Assembly: GCF_008831235.1 (NCBI RefSeq)
Contig: NZ_WBKF01000002.1
Location: forward strand, 248,001-312,000
Reading direction: 5' to 3'
Length of the DNA: 64,000 nt
Origin: Pseudoclavibacter sp. CFCC 11306
GTDB taxonomy: Bacteria; Actinomycetota; Actinomycetes; Actinomycetales; Microbacteriaceae
Shown here: piece after piece, positions 16,256 to 23,051 of the stretch
How positions within the stretch are numbered: position 1 is the stretch's first letter
How the letters are laid out: the number at the start of each line of letters is the position of its first letter
Translations under genes and position numbers: made by a program
Notes under the pieces: generated by a model
What the model was told of the DNA's origin: nothing
Databases searched by the model: none
Seen by the model: only the letters and a program-made list of their open reading frames with translations

Positions 16256-18642
16256 CACTGTGCTGATGGGCTCGGCGAGGCACCCGCCCCGTCTGCGGGA
16301 GCGTTCGACGCGCCCTCCTTGCCAGAGCTGAGGTAGATGGTCACCAGCGCCCCGGCGTCGGCCGGGCCGCCGCCAGCGGGATCAGTGGCCACGACCTGGC
16401 CTGCAGGCACGGAATCGGAGGGTCGACGCTCAGGCGAGATGGCCACTTGGAAGCCGGCGTCTTCGAGCTGCTGCTGCGCCTCTTCGGGCGTCTTGCCGGT
16501 CACATCGGGCATATCGGTGCTGCGGAAGGTCAGCGAGGTGTCATCGGGAGCCGGGAACGATGCCGCGCCCGGGTACCTGCTGTGCACGCCTCGCTGGATG
16601 TCCTTCCACATGGAGTAACGGACGTTCCAACCGGCCACGCCTTTGATGCGGTAGTACCGGAGGTCGGCCTTGTTGTTGGTCGTGCCGGTGTTGCCGATCC
16701 AGGTCGCCTGCACCGTCGAAGTGGTGTAGCCGACCAGCCAGGTCTGATGGTAGCTGTCGGTCGAACCGGTCTTGCCTGCGACCGCCGAGCCGTCGCCGGG
16801 GTTCGCCTGACCGGCAGTGCCGTCGCGATCGAACACGCCCTGCAGTGCTGAGGTCGCAGTGCGGGCGACCGTCGGCGTCACTGCTTCGGAGCACTGCGAC
16901 GACGGGGTCGGGCGCTCGCTGCCGTTGTTGCCGTCGACGACGCTCAGAATCGCCTTGGGCGTGCAGTACTTGCCGTCGTTCGAGATGCCGGCGTAGGCGC
17001 CTGCGATCTGGATCGGTGCGATGGTGTTCGCCGAACCGCCGATGATGCTGGTCGGCACGTGGTCAAGGTCTTTGCCGTTGGCCGACTTCGTGATGCCGAA
17101 CGAGGCCGCGGTGTCTTTGATGTCGCAGAGGTCGAGCTGTTGCGCCATCGCGGCGAAACCGGTGTTCACCGAGTTCTTCGTCGCATAGCGCACGTCGAAC
17201 GACGAGGGCATGTTCGGCACAGCGTTGTCGAGCTGCCAGGTGCCGACATAGCCGCCGGGCTGGCATCGATCGGGAAAGTCCTTCTGCCGCAGTGTGGCCG
17301 GTGCGGGTGCGTTCAGCCGCTCATTGAGCGAATGGCCCTGTTTCAGCCAGTCGAGCAGAGTGAACACCTTGTATGTCGAACCGGGCTGGAAGCCGGATGA
17401 GCCGCCCTCGTCTTTCGTGGTGCTGTAGTTGATCGCGGTTCGGCTGGTGTCGCCAGAGGAGTCATCCGTCTGCGAGAAGGTGCGGTTCTGCGCCATGGCC
17501 AGCACATTGCTGGTCCCGACCTGCAGAATCGTCGTGGCCGCGCCGATCTTGTCGTTGCGGTTGATGTTCTTGTCGATGGCTGCCTGGGTGTCGTCCTGCA
17601 GCCCGAGGTCGATGCTGGTGTGAATCTGCAGGCCTCCGCGGCGCAGCAGGGCCGTGCGGTCTTCGGGCGTGTCGCCGTACGCAGAGTCGTTGCGAATCAG
17701 GTTCACGACGTAGTCGCAGAAGTAGCTTGCGTTGTGGGTGGCCGCCTCACAGCCTCGAGGCTGCTGGGTGATATGCGGCTCGATCGGGGTGGCGATCGCC
17801 GCATCGGCGGTCGGCTGGTCGATGTAGCCGTGTTCGACCATGCGGTTCAGCACGAGATCACGGCGGGCCTTGGCGCGGTCGAGGTTCTCAGGCGCGTCGA
17901 CACGGTAGGCGTTGGGCGAGGGAAAGACGCTGACGAGCTGAGCGGCCTCAGGCAGCGTCAGATCTGAAGCGTTCTTGCCGTAGTAGTACTGAGCTGCTGC
18001 GCCGATGCCGTAGACGTTGCCACCGAACGAGGCATAGTTCAGATAGCTGGTGAGAATCTGCTCTTTCGAGTAGTTCTGCTCGAGGCCGATCGCATAGCGC
18101 ATCTCGAGCAGCTTGCGCGAGGCGCTCTCTTCACGCGCCTCGTTGATGGCCGACTCGTCGTTCTCCCATTCAGCCGCCTCGATGCGCAGGTTGCGCACCA
18201 GCTGCATGGTGATCGTCGAAGCGCCGGACTGAGTCGAGCCGCTCGACTGGTTCTGCAGCATGGCACGGGCGACGGCGGCGAAGTCCACGCCGCCGTGGTC
18301 GTAGAAGCGCGGGTCTTCGATCGAGACCACCGCATTCTTCGCGAGCTCAGGCATCTGATCTGCGGTCAGCGGGATGCGGTTCTTCTCGTAGAACGTGGCG
18401 AAGGCCACGTCTTGGCCGTTGAGCTTGCCATACAGGGTCGACGGGCTCTGCAGCTCGACGTTGGCGAGTGAGGCGGGCAGGGTTTTGGCGATGTTGACCG
18501 CGTCGGCGCCGAACACGCTGGCGATGGCCAGAGCAGGTGTCGACATGCCGACTGCGACGAGGCCGAGTGCGGCGGACGCGGCGATGAACCGCACGATCGC
18601 GCGGCTGGAACGTCGCCGGTTTGCGGGCAGGTGAGAAGACAT
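16255..18642 (-). CDS. Bifunctional penicillin-binding protein (class A, transglycosylase-transpeptidase) with PASTA domain
   Basis: This enzyme polymerises and cross-links peptidoglycan at the outer face of the membrane. It has 795 residues. Order: a cytoplasmic Arg-rich tail and one transmembrane helix (about 18-43), the GT51 glycosyltransferase domain with catalytic Glu in SIEDPRFYDHGGVD (E109) and the second-motif segment GASTITMQL, and a transpeptidase domain with S422 in the STYK tetrad, the SVN triad and the KTGST motif. One PASTA domain follows (MPDVTGKTPEEAQQQL), then a Ser/Pro/Gly-rich end. PASTA domains bind uncross-linked muropeptide or beta-lactams. The gene is divergent from a DUF4177 gene and starts at an ATG with a TAGCAT box seven bases upstream and no ribosome site. 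It resembles mycobacterial PonA2. Confidence 0.95.
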   Translation of the reverse strand: MSSHLPANRRRSSRAIVRFIAASAALGLVAVGMSTPALAIASVFGADAVNIAKTLPASLANVELQSPSTLYGKLNGQDVAFATFYEKNRIPLTADQMPELAKNAVVSIEDPRFYDHGGVDFAAVARAMLQNQSSGSTQSGASTITMQLVRNLRIEAAEWENDESAINEAREESASRKLLEMRYAIGLEQNYSKEQILTSYLNYASFGGNVYGIGAAAQYYYGKNASDLTLPEAAQLVSVFPSPNAYRVDAPENLDRAKARRDLVLNRMVEHGYIDQPTADAAIATPIEPHITQQPRGCEAATHNASYFCDYVVNLIRNDSAYGDTPEDRTALLRRGGLQIHTSIDLGLQDDTQAAIDKNINRNDKIGAATTILQVGTSNVLAMAQNRTFSQTDDSSGDTSRTAINYSTTKDEGGSSGFQPGSTYKVFTLLDWLKQGHSLNERLNAPAPATLRQKDFPDRCQPGGYVGTWQLDNAVPNMPSSFDVRYATKNSVNTGFAAMAQQLDLCDIKDTAASFGITKSANGKDLDHVPTSIIGGSANTIAPIQIAGAYAGISNDGKYCTPKAILSVVDGNNGSERPTPSSQCSEAVTPTVARTATSALQGVFDRDGTAGQANPGDGSAVAGKTGSTDSYHQTWLVGYTTSTVQATWIGNTGTTNNKADLRYYRIKGVAGWNVRYSMWKDIQRGVHSRYPGAASFPAPDDTSLTFRSTDMPDVTGKTPEEAQQQLEDAGFQVAISPERRPSDSVPAGQVVATDPAGGGPADAGALVTIYLSSGKEGASNAPADGAGASPSPSAQ

Positions 18643-18649
18643 AGGCTAG

Positions 18650-18667
18650 ATGCTACGCGATTATCCT
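18650..18667. promoter_or_regulatory. Divergent -10 boxes between the PBP and DUF4177 genes
   Basis: On the minus strand TAGCAT (18655-18650) is seven bases before the PBP ATG. On the plus strand TATCCT (18662-18667) is 15 bases before the DUF4177 ATG. The two coding regions are only 40 bases apart, so the promoters must interleave. Confidence 0.45.
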
Positions 18668-18682
18668 ATGAATGGAGCAGCC

Positions 18683-18844
18683 ATGGTCAAGTGGGAATAC
18701 TTCACCGCCCCTCTCATCATCCACAACACCCAGCAGATTCTCAACAACTTCGGATCCGAGGGGTGGGAGCTGGTCCAGATCGTCGAGGGGCCCACCGGCG
18801 GCCTCGTCGGCTACTTCAAGCGACCCATCGAGGAGCAGGCATGA
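18683..18844 (+). CDS. Small DUF4177-like protein
   Basis: This is a 53-residue soluble protein beginning MVKWEYFTAPL and containing NNFGSEGWELVQIVEG and a C-terminal LVGYFKRP. The WEY and GxEGWELVQI elements are the hallmarks of DUF4177 proteins, which fold as a small beta-rich domain of unknown role. The ATG at 18683 is preferred because GGAG (18674-18677) sits five bases upstream; an ATG at 18668 lies ahead of that site. The stop overlaps the RidA start as ATGA, so the two are coupled. A small protein next to RidA and a PonA2-like gene is, from memory, also found in mycobacteria. Confidence 0.8.
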   Translation: MVKWEYFTAPLIIHNTQQILNNFGSEGWELVQIVEGPTGGLVGYFKRPIEEQA

Positions 18845-19314
18845 CTTTCACCAGCAGGCTGAACGAGCTGGGCATCACCCTTCCTGCGGTCGCAGCCCCG
18901 GTGGCCGACTACGTGCCGGCGCTGCGCATAGGCAGCCTGGTGCACACGTCAGGGCAGCTGCCCTTCATCGACGGCGAGCTGCCGGCCATCGGCAAGGTCG
19001 GCGTCGGCGAGGGCCTGGTACCGCCTGAAGAGGCGAAGACCCTGGCGCGCACGGCGGGTCTGAACGCGATCGCTGCGGCGGCGGATGCTGCGGGCGGCAT
19101 CGACCGCATTGCTCGCGTCGTGAAGGTGGTCGGCTTCGTCTCGTCTGCGCCCGATTTCACCGGTCAGCCCGGCGTGATCAACGGCGTCAGCGAGCTGCTC
19201 GGCGAGGTCTTCGGCGAGGCCGGAGCACATGCGCGCAGCGCCGTCGGCGTCGCCGTGCTGCCGCTCGACTCCCCGGTCGAGGTCGAGATCACGGTTGAGC
19301 TCGTCGCCGACTGA
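18841..19314 (+). CDS. RidA family protein (YjgF-like, imine/enamine deaminase group)
   Basis: RidA proteins hydrolyse reactive 2-aminoacrylate and related enamines formed by PLP enzymes. This one has 157 residues, longer than the 130 of classical RidA, and belongs to the YjgF-like subgroup seen in actinobacteria. Motifs present are LVHTSGQLPFIDGELP in the N-terminal strand region and HARSAVGVAVLPLDSPVEVEI, whose Arg corresponds to the substrate-carboxylate-binding arginine. It is translationally coupled to the DUF4177 gene through a 4-base overlap. Whether this subgroup keeps deaminase activity is not certain. Confidence 0.85.
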   Translation: MTFTSRLNELGITLPAVAAPVADYVPALRIGSLVHTSGQLPFIDGELPAIGKVGVGEGLVPPEEAKTLARTAGLNAIAAAADAAGGIDRIARVVKVVGFVSSAPDFTGQPGVINGVSELLGEVFGEAGAHARSAVGVAVLPLDSPVEVEITVELVAD

Positions 19315-19439
19315 TCTCTGCCGGCTGGTCTTGATCTGCGCAGACTGATCCGTGCCGACTGATCTGCGCACAGACTGTTTCATGCCATGAAGCTGTGCAC
19401 AGGTCGCATTCGTCTGTCGCGCACGCGGTCAGACCGCTG

Positions 19440-19445
19440 CACGAT
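19440..19445 (+). promoter_or_regulatory. Possible leaderless -10 box (CACGAT) of the tad operon
   Basis: CACGAT is followed by six bases and the ATG at 19452. It is weaker than the TAnnnT boxes but has the same spacing, and it is the basis for the chosen tadA start. Confidence 0.25.
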
Positions 19446-19451
19446 GGGCGC

Positions 19452-20573
19452 ATGCCGCACAGACACCGCGTCTCTCTCAATGCCACAGCAGCACGTGGGC
19501 CGATGACGGAACTCGCGACCACCGCGCCCCCGTCGCCTTCGCCGACGCCGCCGGCCGCATCCGCCGCCTGCGATGCCGAGACGCTCGGCGCGTTCGGCCC
19601 ACTGCGCACGCTGATCACCCGCGCCGGAGTGACCGACGTGCTCGTCACCGCGCCCGATGAGATCTGGATCGATCGGGGCAAGGGCGTCGAGCGAGTGCCG
19701 CTGCGTCTCAGCGGGCAGCGTCAGCTGCGGGCGCTCGCGGTCTCGCTCATCGCCGCGGGAGGGCGGCATCTCGACGATGCCACGCCCTTCGTCGACGTGC
19801 GGTTGGGCGAGCTGCGTGTGCACGCGGTGCTGCCGCCCGTGGCGGTCGGCGGCGTCCAGCTCTCGGTGCGTGTGCCCCAGCGAGGGCTGCACGACTTCGG
19901 CTCGCTGCTTGGTACAGGCATGATCGTCGCCGGGCACGAAAGGCTGCTGCGCGACGCCATCGACTCGGGTGCGAACCTGCTCATCACGGGAGCGACCGCC
20001 ACCGGCAAGACGACGCTGCTGCGGGCGCTGCTGCAGCTGGTCGAGCCTGATCAGCGCATCATCTGTGTCGAAGACGTCGCCGAGCTCGATGTGCGGCACC
20101 CGCACGTGGTGCAGCTCGAGACGCGGCAGCCCAATGCCGACGGTCTCGGCGCAGTCGGCCTCGACGTCCTGCTGCGCCAGGCTCTGCGCATGCGTCCCGA
20201 CCGCATCGTCGTCGGTGAGTGTCGCGGGCCCGAGCTGATGCTGCTGATGACCGCGCTGAACACGGGGCATCGAGGTGGGGCGGGCACACTGCATGCCAAC
20301 TCGGTCGCCGACGTGCCGGCTCGGCTCGAGGCGCTGGCGCTGATGTCCGGCGTCAGCGAACGAGCCTTGGCACGTCAGGCGGCCAGTGCCTTCGACCTCG
20401 TCTTGCACCTCGGACGCAGTGCCGGCATACGCCGCCTCGAACAGGTCGGTCGCCTCGAAGTCGACGCCGACGGACTGCTCGTCGCACGGGTCCTGACTGT
20501 CGATTCTGAACATCCGAGCGTTCACGGGCCCCCACAGGCCACCGACCGCATCACGCACGCACCGAGCCGATGA
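19452..20573 (+). CDS. Tad/Flp secretion ATPase (TadA/CpaF family)
   Basis: This is the hexameric secretion ATPase that powers Flp/Tad pilus assembly at the inner face of the membrane. From the ATG at 19452 it has 373 residues. It has the Walker A site GATATGKTT, the Asp box with ICVEDVAELD, the Walker B region RPDRIVVGECRGPE and the His box NTGHRGGAGTLHANS. The start is uncertain: an ATG at 19503 would give 356 residues, and the stretch between the two has weaker G/C bias at third positions. The next gene overlaps by four bases (ATGA). No tadZ/ssd gene precedes it, unlike the mycobacterial locus I recall. Confidence 0.88.
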   Translation: MPHRHRVSLNATAARGPMTELATTAPPSPSPTPPAASAACDAETLGAFGPLRTLITRAGVTDVLVTAPDEIWIDRGKGVERVPLRLSGQRQLRALAVSLIAAGGRHLDDATPFVDVRLGELRVHAVLPPVAVGGVQLSVRVPQRGLHDFGSLLGTGMIVAGHERLLRDAIDSGANLLITGATATGKTTLLRALLQLVEPDQRIICVEDVAELDVRHPHVVQLETRQPNADGLGAVGLDVLLRQALRMRPDRIVVGECRGPELMLLMTALNTGHRGGAGTLHANSVADVPARLEALALMSGVSERALARQAASAFDLVLHLGRSAGIRRLEQVGRLEVDADGLLVARVLTVDSEHPSVHGPPQATDRITHAPSR

Positions 20574-21538
20574 CCGAGTCGCTCGGCAGTACGGCCGAGG
20601 CGCTCAGCGCGCTTTCTGCTCTCGTCGATGCGGGGGTCGCCCCGCAGCGAGCGCTCGAACTCGTGGCCGACGGCGTCGGCGGTCTCGACGGCGAAGTGCT
20701 CGCCGAGGCCCTGCCCAGAGTCCGGCAGCATGGCGCCTCGGCGTCGCTGCTCGATGCGGCGGCGCGGCTGTCCTATGCGCCACGCCGGTTCGGCGAGCAG
20801 CGCGGCAGAGCGCTGCAGCAGTCGGTTCGCAGCTGGCGCCGCATCGCGGCCGTCTGGGGCATTGCCGAACGAGCCGGGGCTCCGCTGGCCGATGCGCTGC
20901 GGCGCATGTCCGGCATGCTCGAACAGCTTGAGCGCATCGAGACTGAGTCCCGCATCGTCGCGTCCGGTCCGACGTCCACAGCGCGTCTGCTGCAGGCGAT
21001 GCCGTTGGTCGGCGTGCTGCTGGGGGCGCTGCTCGGCGTCGATTCGCTCGGAGTGCTCTTCGGCACGCCGTTCGGGTGGGGCTGCCTCGTCGTGGCGCTG
21101 GTGCTGATGCTGGTGGGCGCTCGCTGGCAGAAGAAGATGCTCGCTTCGCTGCAGCCGCCCGACGACTCTGACGGCATGCTGCTGTTAATGGTGTCGCTGG
21201 GGGTTCGGGCGGGGCACGCCGCCGACAGCGCGATCGACCTGAGCGAGCGGATGCTGACTCGCGCCGGTCTTGACGCCGACCGAGACGACGAGCGCGCGAG
21301 GCTCGATCGTCTGGTCGCACTCTGGCAGCGCTCCGGCGTGCCGCTGTTGGGGCTGCTCGACGGTCAGCTCGACGACGTGGCACGCATGCGTGCGGCCGCA
21401 TTGCGAGTGCGTGCCGCCCGGCTCGAGACGCTGCTGCTGTTGCCCCTGGGCGTCTGTTCGCTGCCGGCCTTCATCGTGGTCACCGTGTTGCCGATGATCG
21501 CGTCGATTCTGTTCTCCACATTCGTCGATCTGCGCTGA
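20570..21538 (+). CDS. Tad secretion membrane protein, apparent condensed TadB-TadC (type II secretion F domain)
   Basis: This 322-residue protein takes the place of the separate TadB and TadC platform proteins. The N-terminal half contains a T2SSF-like helical domain (WGIAERAGAPLADALRR), a GPTSTARLLQAMP linker and two membrane helices (about 140-188), as at the end of TadB. The second half (MLLLMVSLGVRAGHAADSAI onwards) looks like the cytoplasmic domain of TadC and ends in a hydrophobic hairpin (about 285-315). There is no stop or frameshift between the two halves. It lies between the ATPase and the pilin-like gene. Confidence 0.75.
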   Translation: MTESLGSTAEALSALSALVDAGVAPQRALELVADGVGGLDGEVLAEALPRVRQHGASASLLDAAARLSYAPRRFGEQRGRALQQSVRSWRRIAAVWGIAERAGAPLADALRRMSGMLEQLERIETESRIVASGPTSTARLLQAMPLVGVLLGALLGVDSLGVLFGTPFGWGCLVVALVLMLVGARWQKKMLASLQPPDDSDGMLLLMVSLGVRAGHAADSAIDLSERMLTRAGLDADRDDERARLDRLVALWQRSGVPLLGLLDGQLDDVARMRAAALRVRAARLETLLLLPLGVCSLPAFIVVTVLPMIASILFSTFVDLR

Positions 21539-21656
21539 TCTGTGCACAGCGGTCACATATCCCAGCTCTCTCTCCTCGGCCTCCGCGACGCTGGAAGCGC
21601 AGCCGGGTTCATCCCTGACGCAGCAAAGAAAAGCACATCGAAGAAAAGAGGACACC

Positions 21657-21974
21657 ATGTCGACGATCACCACAGTGACTGACCCCTCAGAGCCACATGG
21701 CCGCCGAGCTCTGCGCGCGGTCGCCAGCGCGCTGCTGCTGCGCGTCTCGCTGGCCGTCACCGACGTCGCGGCCGCTGCGGCTGCGCTGGCGCTGCAGCGT
21801 CTGAACGAGCTCAGGGCGCGACCACAGGAAAGCGGAGCCGCCACTGCGGAGTACGCCATTGCGATGCTCGCCGCTGTGGGCTTCGCAGGCGTGCTCGTGG
21901 TCATTCTGCGCGGCGACGAAGTGCGCGGGGTGCTCACCAACCTTGTGCGCAATGCGCTCAACGCGGCGCCTTAG
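21657..21974 (+). CDS. DUF4244 Flp-pilin-like protein
   Basis: This 105-residue protein has one hydrophobic helix (about 63-86) preceded by ESGAATAEYAIAML. The G/A-x-TAEYA pattern is the Flp pilin signature, with the glutamate at position 5 of the mature pilin and a tyrosine next to it. The leader is much longer than in typical Flp pilins (about 58 residues), as in actinobacterial DUF4244 proteins. GAGGA lies five bases before the ATG. A strong ribosome site and a 118-base gap after the membrane gene suggest higher or separate expression, as expected of a structural pilin. Confidence 0.78.
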   Translation: MSTITTVTDPSEPHGRRALRAVASALLLRVSLAVTDVAAAAAALALQRLNELRARPQESGAATAEYAIAMLAAVGFAGVLVVILRGDEVRGVLTNLVRNALNAAP

Positions 21975-21990
21975 AACGGCACCCGAGAAT

Positions 21991-22389
21991 ATGACTGTGC
22001 GCAGCACCGAGGCCGAGCGTACTGAAGGCGCCGTCTGCGGTACCGCTTGGGATGCCTGCGAGCGTGAGCGTGGGTCGGCGACCGCAGAACTGGCCGTCGT
22101 GCTGCCCGTCGTCGTGCTGGTGCTGGGCCTCGTGCTCGGCACCGGCGCGGCGTCGGCGCGCATCACCACGACCACAGAGGCCGCTGCGGCCGCCGCACGC
22201 AGCCTGGGCCGCGGCGAGTCTCAGGCACAGGCGCGCAGCCTCGCCGCACAGGTGCAGCCAGACGCGACGCTGCAGATCTCCGATCAAGGCGATCTGGTCT
22301 GTGTGCGCGCGAACTCTGCCCAGCGTCTGCTCGGTGCGCTGCCGCTCGATATCACTCAACGTGTGTGCGTGCCGCGCGAAGGTCGCTGA
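21991..22389 (+). CDS. TadE-like minor pseudopilin
   Basis: This is a 132-residue protein with an N-terminal cytoplasmic segment and one membrane helix in RGSATAELAVVLPVVVLVLG (about 29-48), the TadE signature. The rest is an extracellular domain with two cysteines near the C-terminus (LVCVRAN and QRVCVP), which could form a disulphide. The start at 21991 follows the DUF4244 stop by 16 bases. TadE-like proteins are minor pilins of the Tad machine. No prepilin peptidase is encoded in the window. Confidence 0.82.
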   Translation: MTVRSTEAERTEGAVCGTAWDACERERGSATAELAVVLPVVVLVLGLVLGTGAASARITTTTEAAAAAARSLGRGESQAQARSLAAQVQPDATLQISDQGDLVCVRANSAQRLLGALPLDITQRVCVPREGR

Positions 22390-22510
22390 GGGGCGTTGCG
22401 ATGCCGCCAGCGCGTGCTGACATGCCGGGTTCCGTCGAACACTCGATTCGCCGCGAGCGCACAGAGTTCCCGGCCCACATGCGACCAGTCGCAGAGAAGA
22501 GGAACGAACG

Positions 22511-22852
22511 GTGACGAACGACTCAGAACGGGGCAGCATGACCGTCGGCATCGTCGTGCTGGTCGCCGCCGTGACGCTGCTGGCTGCGCTGGCAGGCGTC
22601 ATCGCAGCACAGAGTCAGCACGACCAGGTGCGAGCGGCTGCAGGCATCGCCGCGCTGCAGGCCGCTGACGCACAGCGTGGGCTGATCGCAGACGTCCCGT
22701 GCGCACGAGCCGAACGTGTCGCCGTCGCCCACGCGGCGACAGTGGCATCGTGCGGCGAGACTGACCGCGGCATGCTCGTCACACTGACTCGTGACACGCT
22801 GCTCGGCCGAGCTGCCGCCACAGCGCATGCCGGCCGCAGCGACGAAGATTAG
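22511..22852 (+). CDS. TadE/TadG-like secretion-neighbourhood protein
   Basis: This 113-residue protein has the ERGSMTVGIVVLVAAVTLLAALAGVIAA N-terminus, a single membrane helix preceded by GSMT, and a short outer domain with two cysteines (VPCARAE and VASCGE). It fits the small Rv3654c-like family that ends actinobacterial tad loci beside topA or a helicase. The GTG at 22511 has AGAGGA eight bases upstream. It is the last gene of the locus. The 120 bases before it (22390-22510) hold no feature that I can support. Confidence 0.7.
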   Translation: MTNDSERGSMTVGIVVLVAAVTLLAALAGVIAAQSQHDQVRAAAGIAALQAADAQRGLIADVPCARAERVAVAHAATVASCGETDRGMLVTLTRDTLLGRAAATAHAGRSDED

Positions 22853-22882
22853 ATACCGAGTGGCTCAGGCGCTGCACGGCTT

Positions 22883-22923
22883 GTCGCGGGCCTCGTCTTT
22901 ATCGAGTCGCGGGCGTCGTCTTT
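22883..22923 (+). repeat. 18-nt direct repeat upstream of topA
   Basis: GTCGCGGGCCTCGTCTTT (22883-22900) and GTCGCGGGCGTCGTCTTT (22906-22923) differ at one base and are spaced 23 bases apart, about two helical turns. The second copy runs into the topA -35 element. A pair of protein-binding sites is possible. Confidence 0.6.
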
Positions 22924-22950
22924 GTAGAACCGAGAGTGCTCCCCTATATT
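22922..22950 (+). promoter_or_regulatory. Promoter of the topA operon
   Basis: TTGTAG (22922-22927) and TATATT (22945-22950) with a 17-base spacer form the best housekeeping-type promoter in the window. The predicted start is about 95 bases before the topA GTG, leaving a leader with no obvious hairpin. Confidence 0.7.
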
Positions 22951-23051
22951 GTGGAACGACGAGTCACAACTGACGGAAGACTGAATCTCAAGGTCGCCGG
23001 GCGAGCTGTGACCGCAGGAACACCGCTAGTGCGCGGGGTGAGGAATCTCAA

